Part shown: piece by piece, positions 7,017 to 10,904 of the stretch
How the letters are laid out: each line of letters starts with the position of its first letter
Position numbering within the stretch: the first letter of the stretch is position 1
DNA from: Chloroflexota bacterium
GTDB lineage: Bacteria; Chloroflexota; Anaerolineae; Anaerolineales; UBA11579
Length of the DNA: 10,904 bases
Assembly: GCA_003486225.1 (NCBI GenBank)
Contig: DNGN01000082.1
Coordinates: 1 to 10,904, forward strand
Reading direction: 5' to 3'
Program-made: the position numbers and the translations under genes
Notes under the pieces: generated by a model
What the model saw: the letters and a program-made list of their open reading frames with translations, nothing else
What the model was told of the DNA's origin: nothing
The model's database searches: none

Positions 7017-7810
7017 TCTTTTATTCTCACCAAGACTTCTACATTATCCCCCACTTTGGCCTGTATGGCTTTGGCCGCATGGCCATTCACCTGGGCGATC
7101 AGCAGGTCATGGGTGCTGGAAAACAAAGCGATCAATTCCCCAGGGGCTTTTTCTCCAAAGGTTTTAGACATCCCCGAGATGCGGTAATCTCCCAGCTGAA
7201 CGGCAATCACCTCCAGTCCAGCGAGGTTCTCAGCAGTGATGCTGATAAAGAGATTGCCGAAATGGTCAATATGCACCACTTCGCCCACCAGGGAATTTTC
7301 CTGCCGCTGTGGTTTGACCCAGGCAATACGAACCGGGTCCTGAATCGGATCTCCCAGATCAGACAGTTCGACTCCCGAGGCCAAGTGAGCGCCTACCGGA
7401 GAAAAAATATCCCGTCCATGAAAAACATGAGAGATCTCTTCACGCCAGAATTCCGGCCGGTTGGTATGCACGATCTTGATCGGCCAGCCCTCTTTTTCAC
7501 CGCGCAAATACAACGGGCTGAAAACGCCATTATCTGGACCAACAAAAAAATGTGAACCGATTTTTGCCGCAATCGGCCGCCGGGCAGTTCCCACCCCTGG
7601 ATCCACCACGACCACGTGGACCGTACCGGGGGGGAAATAAAATACCTGCCGCGCCAAAATGAAAGCTGCCTGACGTATATTTTGTGGTGCAACCTGATGC
7701 GTGAGGTCTGCGATCTGCACCCCTGGGGCAATCCCCCAGATAACCCCTTTCATCACACCCACATTGCCATCTTGGGTACTAAAATCGGTTGTGAGGGTTA
7801 ATACGGTCAA
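7013..7810 (-). CDS. SAM hydrolase / hydroxide adenosyltransferase (DUF62)
   Basis: A member of the family, formerly DUF62, that hydrolyses S-adenosylmethionine to adenosine and methionine using hydroxide as nucleophile; it is related to fluorinase and chlorinase. The 265 residues match. The N-terminal LTLTTDFSTQDGNVGVMKG (4-22) is the family start, with D9 conserved. D70 in VVDPGVGTARR, R77 and H131 in FHGRDIFSP fit the Asp-Arg-His set described for the Pyrococcus enzyme, and FVGPDNG (89-95) is the second adenosine-contact loop. The C-terminal domain (from about 172) includes the IDHFGNLFISI segment. There is no fluorinase-specific evidence, so the hydrolase call is preferred. The start is TTG with GGAG eight bases upstream; no alternative start fits better. 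The physiological role of this family is not settled. Confidence 0.93.
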   Translation of the reverse strand: MTVLTLTTDFSTQDGNVGVMKGVIWGIAPGVQIADLTHQVAPQNIRQAAFILARQVFYFPPGTVHVVVVDPGVGTARRPIAAKIGSHFFVGPDNGVFSPLYLRGEKEGWPIKIVHTNRPEFWREEISHVFHGRDIFSPVGAHLASGVELSDLGDPIQDPVRIAWVKPQRQENSLVGEVVHIDHFGNLFISITAENLAGLEVIAVQLGDYRISGMSKTFGEKAPGELIALFSSTHDLLIAQVNGHAAKAIQAKVGDNVEVLVRIKE

Positions 7811-7861
7811 ATCATTTTCTCCAGTGTAAATCGGTTGATGGAACTTCGTGTATCGCCCTCA

Positions 7862-7870
7862 ATCATACCA
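7862..7870 (-). promoter_or_regulatory. Extended -10 promoter for the SAM hydrolase-wecB operon
   Basis: On the minus strand TGGTATGAT (7870-7862) is an extended -10 element. It would start transcription near 7855, about 45 bases before the TTG start of the SAM hydrolase. The -35 region is weak. The rest of the 213-base gap 7811-8023 holds a short coding-like frame (7901-8017) and no recognisable terminator for elp3. Confidence 0.45.
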
Positions 7871-8023
7871 AATTTTGATAGAGAAACTAGTTTAAAAATT
7901 CTAGTACGGGTGATGCAATGGTAGATGACATGAGAACGGAACGGGGCTGGTAACAACTTCTGAGCCTTCAATAGTAATAACCAACATACTTGATGCGTTG
8001 ATCCAATCAGGAAATTTTTAAGC

Positions 8024-9679
8024 CTAGATCTTCTTCACCATATACAGCTCGCCCATTTCAAACCCCCGCCCTGCATAGTATTCGCGTGTGCCCACCGCAG
8101 AAATGACTGCCAGCTTTTCAAAGCCTTTTTGCCTGGCAAGCTCCTCAGCCTGCTGGAGCAGATTGGTGCCCAGCCCGATATGCTGGGCGGCGCCTTCCTT
8201 GCTGTCTCCGACCTCGATCGATTGTCCGTAGACATGCACCTCGCGGATTAAGGCAGCCCCATCCAGGTCCTTCAGCCCGGTATGGGGAGAATCGGGGCCA
8301 GGCAAAGACAATCTTAAAAAGCCTGCTAAACGGTCATCGGGCGTATCGTAGGAGAGGAAATGCTCCTGTGCTTCCCCTGTCTGGTACACCAGATCATTCA
8401 GCTGCAGGGACTCCTCATCGACAGAATGGCCGCGCACCTCGCGGCAGCGCACACATTGGCAGGCGGTCCCGCGGCGCTTCATCTCGAGATGCACATCCAT
8501 ACGCAAACTGGTGCGCTTATTGCCTTCCACGACATTCGTGGAAGGAATATCCCGGATCACGCGGTTTACCCGGCAGTAGCGCGGCACGCTTGGTTTGATC
8601 TCAACCAGCAGCTCGATTAATGCTTCGGTGGTGTACGGCTGGAACAGCCCTTGCTGCCAATACTGGTACAGCTCCGCATTCTCCAAGAGCTGATTAGGGT
8701 AGATTTTGATCTCATCCGGGCAGTATCCCTGCCACATTCTGGCAAAATCTAGCCGGTCGCTTTCCGGCGTCGCCCCATACAAATTAGGCATCCAGTGAAG
8801 GACAATTTTAAAACCCGCCGCGCGCAGCAAGGCAACCGCCTGGCGTGTGGCCCTGACATCGTGACCGCGCTTGTTGATCTCCAGGATATGATCGTCAAAA
8901 CTTTGGGCCCCCATCTGCACCTTCGTTACCCCCAGATGCCGCAGCCAGGCCAGTTCCTCAATATCCACATGGTCCGGGCGGGTTTCGATAACCAGACCCA
9001 CATTGCGGTGCACAGCCGTCTGGTTATATGCCTGCGCAGCCGGCAAATCCAAACTGTCCATTGACATACGTTCCTGGTACTCCTCCGGTGCATGTTTGGC
9101 TTCTGGCCCATTCATAGCATCAAAGAGCCGGTGGACAAACCACTCCTGATAATCTTTTCGGTAGGAGCTCCAAGTCCCGCCCAGGATCAAAAGCTCAATC
9201 TTATCCGTGGGATGACCGACCGCTTCCAGGGCTTCCAAACGGGCTGCCACCTGCTCAAAAGGATCGAATTGGTGATGAAGGGCCCGCATTGCCCCCGGTT
9301 CATCGGGCAGATAGCTTTTGGGCATGCGCACATCGGTCGGACAGAAGACGCACTTTCCAGGGCAAGGATAGGGTTTGGTCAGCACGGTAACCACCGTCAC
9401 GCCAGATTGAGTGCGGATGGGTTTCATACGGATTTTGGCGAGCAGTTTCGGATCTTCCTCAATTTCACCTGCTGCCACCATCTCACGATAGACCGCCACC
9501 AGCATCTGCTTTCCGATATACCCGCCCCCCTCGGCGGTGATCGGGTGGCGGCGGATGGCCTCAAACACCTTCACCCCCTGCTGTATCTCTTTTAGCGCAG
9601 CACGTGCCAGATTCAGCTTTTCGGGCGTATGCCGCTTGAGCTCATTCCAATTTTCAACCTGATTGTTCAAAGAATCCAT
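8024..9679 (-). CDS. elp3: Elp3-type tRNA wobble-uridine modifying enzyme (radical SAM + acetyltransferase)
   Basis: A stand-alone bacterial homologue of the catalytic Elongator subunit, which uses acetyl-CoA and SAM to put a carboxymethyl group on C5 of U34 in tRNA. The 551 residues match bacterial Elp3. The N-terminal RNA-binding part (1-90) includes KPIRTQSGVTVV. C106, C110 and C113 in PCPGKCVFCP bind the 4Fe-4S cluster; the radical SAM barrel continues with ILGGTW (165-170), ETRPDHVD and VQMGAQS. C407, C409 and C412 (ACQCVRCREVRG) belong to the conserved zinc-site and tRNA-contact region. The acetyltransferase domain fills about 440-551, with HIGLGTNLL (500-508) as the acetyl-CoA loop and REYYAGRGFE near the end. 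The ATG at 9679 has no Shine-Dalgarno and an extended -10 only four bases upstream, suggesting a leaderless message. It diverges from a Trm9-like methyltransferase. Confidence 0.95.
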   Translation of the reverse strand: MDSLNNQVENWNELKRHTPEKLNLARAALKEIQQGVKVFEAIRRHPITAEGGGYIGKQMLVAVYREMVAAGEIEEDPKLLAKIRMKPIRTQSGVTVVTVLTKPYPCPGKCVFCPTDVRMPKSYLPDEPGAMRALHHQFDPFEQVAARLEALEAVGHPTDKIELLILGGTWSSYRKDYQEWFVHRLFDAMNGPEAKHAPEEYQERMSMDSLDLPAAQAYNQTAVHRNVGLVIETRPDHVDIEELAWLRHLGVTKVQMGAQSFDDHILEINKRGHDVRATRQAVALLRAAGFKIVLHWMPNLYGATPESDRLDFARMWQGYCPDEIKIYPNQLLENAELYQYWQQGLFQPYTTEALIELLVEIKPSVPRYCRVNRVIRDIPSTNVVEGNKRTSLRMDVHLEMKRRGTACQCVRCREVRGHSVDEESLQLNDLVYQTGEAQEHFLSYDTPDDRLAGFLRLSLPGPDSPHTGLKDLDGAALIREVHVYGQSIEVGDSKEGAAQHIGLGTNLLQQAEELARQKGFEKLAVISAVGTREYYAGRGFEMGELYMVKKI

Positions 9680-9683
9680 TAAT

Positions 9684-9692
9684 AATGTACCA
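9684..9692 (-). promoter_or_regulatory. Extended -10 element for a leaderless elp3 transcript
   Basis: On the minus strand TGGTACATT (9692-9684) ends four bases before the elp3 ATG at 9679. Transcription starting 5-7 bases downstream would begin at or next to the start codon, so the message would have no leader. The absence of any purine-rich binding site upstream of the ATG agrees with this. A TTGACA further upstream (9701-9696) is too close to serve as its -35. Confidence 0.5.
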
Positions 9693-9719
9693 TTCTGTCA
9701 ATTTATTCAGCCAGGGCAA

Positions 9720-9735
9720 AAGCTGCCCCCAGCTT
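9720..9735. promoter_or_regulatory. Inverted repeat between divergent elp3 and methyltransferase genes
   Basis: AAGCTG and CAGCTT are perfect inverted repeats around a four-base CCCC spacer. With a two-base bulge the symmetry extends by one GC pair on each side. The right arm overlaps the first two bases of the methyltransferase -35 element (TTGCAA, 9734-9739). Its position between two divergent promoters suits an operator for a dimeric regulator, but no regulator gene is visible nearby. Confidence 0.4.
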
Positions 9736-9761
9736 GCAATCAAGCCAACATACTCTATAAT
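9734..9761 (+). promoter_or_regulatory. Promoter of the methyltransferase gene, leaderless
   Basis: TTGCAA (9734-9739) and a perfect TATAAT (9756-9761) are 16 bases apart. Only six bases separate the -10 from the ATG at 9768, so transcription should begin at or within a base or two of the start codon. No Shine-Dalgarno can fit in such a transcript. This is the best promoter in the window by consensus. Confidence 0.75.
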
Positions 9762-9767
9762 ACAGGT

Positions 9768-10490
9768 ATGCAGCCAGAAATTGCTCAACAACTGCTTGAG
9801 CTTAATCACCAATTTTACCAGACCTTTGCCGAACATTTTTCAGAAACCCGGCAGAGGATCCAGCCAGGAGTCGTCAAGAGTATCGATTCTATTCCCAAGA
9901 CAGCCCATGTTTTGGACCTCGGCTGTGGTAATGGCCAATTGGCTGCCCACCTTAACGGGCAAGGCTATACCGGACTCTACGTCGGGCTGGATACCTCTGC
10001 CAACCTGATAGAAATCGCCAGGCAGCAGAACCTCCCCAATGCCATGTTTTTTCAGGCCGACCTGACGGGGAATATGTGGCAGGACCAGCTACCGCAAACC
10101 TTGTTTGATACCGTGGTCTGTTTTGCAGTGCTGCATCACATCCCCTCCACAAGATTGCGCGTTGAATTTTTGAATAAAGTTCGCCAACACTTGTCACCTA
10201 ACGGGCTTTTTATTCATTCCAACTGGCAGTTCTTACAAAGCCCAAAATTGCGCCGCCGCATCCAACCGTGGGAAAAAGTCGGCCTGACAGCCGACCTGGT
10301 AGACGAGCATGACTACCTGCTCGACTGGCGGCGCGGTGGGGCCGGATTCCGATATGTCCATTACTATACCAGCGATGAATTAAGCTCCCTTGCTGACCAA
10401 ACAGGCTTTAAGGTGCAGGATGAATTCCTTTCGGATGGCGAGGGCGGCAGGTTGGGGCTGTATCAGATATGGGAGATCAGGAAAACTTAG
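9768..10490 (+). CDS. Class I SAM-dependent methyltransferase, Trm9/ALKBH8-like
   Basis: A 240-residue Rossmann-fold methyltransferase. Motif I VLDLGCGNG is at 48-56, D75 in VGLDTS is the acidic residue expected to bind the SAM ribose, and FDTVVCFAVLHHIP (113-126) forms motif IV and the following loop. Residues 20-28 (FAEHFSETR) resemble the HFSxTR segment that precedes motif I in eukaryotic Trm9 and ALKBH8, which methylate carboxymethyl-uridine-34 of tRNA; the C-terminal RYVHYYTSDEL (195-205) also resembles their tyrosine-rich tail region. With the divergent elp3 gene this suggests conversion of cm5U to mcm5U, but that is inference. A generic small-molecule or lipid methyltransferase remains possible. 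I chose ATG 9768, not the in-frame ATG at 9663, because the TATAAT promoter lies between them and homologous methyltransferases start near here. Confidence 0.8.
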   Translation: MQPEIAQQLLELNHQFYQTFAEHFSETRQRIQPGVVKSIDSIPKTAHVLDLGCGNGQLAAHLNGQGYTGLYVGLDTSANLIEIARQQNLPNAMFFQADLTGNMWQDQLPQTLFDTVVCFAVLHHIPSTRLRVEFLNKVRQHLSPNGLFIHSNWQFLQSPKLRRRIQPWEKVGLTADLVDEHDYLLDWRRGGAGFRYVHYYTSDELSSLADQTGFKVQDEFLSDGEGGRLGLYQIWEIRKT

Positions 10491-10591
10491 CAATTTCAAA
10501 ACTAAATAGAATTAATTCTTAATACTTCAAAAGTAATCTTCGGAATGTCCTCAATGATTTTTATTTCGCAATCAGATTGGTCCACTATCCA

Positions 10592-10608
10592 TAGCCTCTT
10601 GAAGGCTA
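10592..10608. repeat. Short inverted repeat downstream of the methyltransferase gene
   Basis: TAGCCT and AGGCTA flank a five-base loop, 102 bases past the methyltransferase stop. No T-run follows on either strand, so it is not a standard terminator. The remainder of 10491-10629 is AT-rich and I see no gene in it. Confidence 0.3.
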
Positions 10609-10629
10609 CGGAAATTTACCCTTAAATAC

Positions 10630-10668
10630 AAAAAAACTGACACCAAAACATATAGGTGCCAGTTTTTT
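10630..10668 (-). terminator. Bidirectional intrinsic terminator between pilin and methyltransferase genes
   Basis: A 14-base stem (10631-10644 with 10655-10668) around a ten-base loop, flanked by A- and T-runs. On the minus strand the single imperfect position is a G-U wobble and seven U residues follow, so it suits the Flp pilin transcript best. On the plus strand the same position is an A-C mismatch, but six T residues are available, so it may also end the methyltransferase message. Confidence 0.85.
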
Positions 10669-10784
10669 GTTCAAAATATGAGCAGAAGCTCTGTGGACTT
10701 CAACGCGTTTGTTCGTCAAACCATTCTGATGGCCATACAATCAATGCTTTCTCAGGGTCAAATTGTTCGCTCGATCCGGCCGGG

Positions 10785-10904
10785 TTATGAAACTGTGGTC
10801 ATTGTATTACCAATTTCCGAAAATACATTGCCTATGGTGGGCCCAAGAAAATTCATGGCAAGAATCACCACAATGGCTATTAACGTGATGATCAGCGCAT
10901 ACTC
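10785..10904 (-). CDS. Flp-family type IVb pilin, C-terminal part (cut by right edge)
   Basis: The last 39 codons and TAA stop of a small pilin. The first visible residues EYALIITLIAIVVIL are the Glu-Tyr and hydrophobic helix of Flp/Fap pilins, in which prepilin peptidase cuts after a glycine and the conserved Glu is residue 5 of the mature protein. The mature subunit would then be about 43 residues, typical of Flp. The tail GPTIGNVFSEIGNTMTTVS also fits the family. Such pilins are exported and assembled into Tad pili by genes that usually lie nearby, so a tad locus or further flp copies may lie to the right. The leader peptide and start lie outside the window. A good terminator sits about 117 bases downstream of the stop. 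Confidence 0.85.
   Translation of the reverse strand, partial: EYALIITLIAIVVILAMNFLGPTIGNVFSEIGNTMTTVS

Noticed and set aside
7886..7905. ACTAG/CTAGT inverted repeat in the gap upstream of the SAM hydrolase
   Set aside because: Only five pairs around a ten-base AT-rich interior with no U-tract; too weak to call a terminator or operator.
9696..9701. TTGACA on the minus strand as the elp3 -35 element
   Set aside because: A 17-base spacer would put the -10 inside the elp3 coding sequence and the transcript start beyond the ATG, with no good alternative start codon downstream.
9663..9767. A 35-residue N-terminal extension of the methyltransferase
   Set aside because: This stretch contains the divergent promoters and the inverted repeat, overlaps the elp3 start, and its translation looks non-coding; the ATG at 9768 directly follows TATAAT.
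10678..10904. A plus-strand open frame running to the right edge
   Set aside because: Its second half is antisense to the Flp pilin, and its start is 10 bases after the terminator with no ribosome binding site; the pilin reading is far more specific.

Overview
The window looks like chromosomal DNA from a member of the Chloroflexota, most likely class Anaerolineae. This is inferred from the gene set: a stand-alone bacterial Elp3 of the Dehalococcoides type, a secreted lipoprotein with a Pro/Thr/Glu-rich stalk, a SpoVS protein without other sporulation genes, and a Flp-type pilin. Base composition is moderate (roughly half G+C), gaps are short, and there is no sign of a mobile element, CRISPR array, tRNA or rRNA.

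Layout from left to right. (1) Positions 1-1478, minus strand: a threonine operon, thrC then thrB, with thrB cut by the left edge. (2) Positions 1654-3797, plus strand: a lipoprotein, a small cupin, and, from its own promoter, a membrane-anchored alpha/beta hydrolase. (3) Positions 3978-5339, plus strand: the magnesium channel mgtE, with a GTG start, a very strong ribosome binding site and a hairpin in its leader. It is closed by a 12-bp perfect terminator at 5453-5483. (4) Positions 5499-5768, minus: spoVS with a near-consensus promoter. (5) Positions 5895-7810, minus: a SAM hydrolase of the DUF62 family translationally coupled (4-base overlap) to a UDP-GlcNAc 2-epimerase. (6) Positions 8024-10490: elp3 (minus) and a class I methyltransferase (plus) diverge from an 88-bp region. 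(7) Right edge: the last 39 codons of a Flp-family pilin on the minus strand, with a hairpin terminator shared with the methyltransferase.

The most interesting part is region 6. Elp3 makes the cm5 group on tRNA wobble uridine. The divergent methyltransferase resembles, in its N-terminal HFSxTR segment and overall plan, the eukaryotic Trm9/ALKBH8 enzymes that methylate that same group to mcm5U. If right, this pair is a compact bacterial version of the Elongator-Trm9 wobble-uridine pathway. Both genes appear to lack a Shine-Dalgarno sequence and to have a -10 element only 4-6 bases before the start codon, as expected for leaderless mRNAs. A 6+6 bp inverted repeat between them overlaps the -35 of the methyltransferase promoter and could be an operator.

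Functions are assigned from motifs read by eye. No database search was possible.
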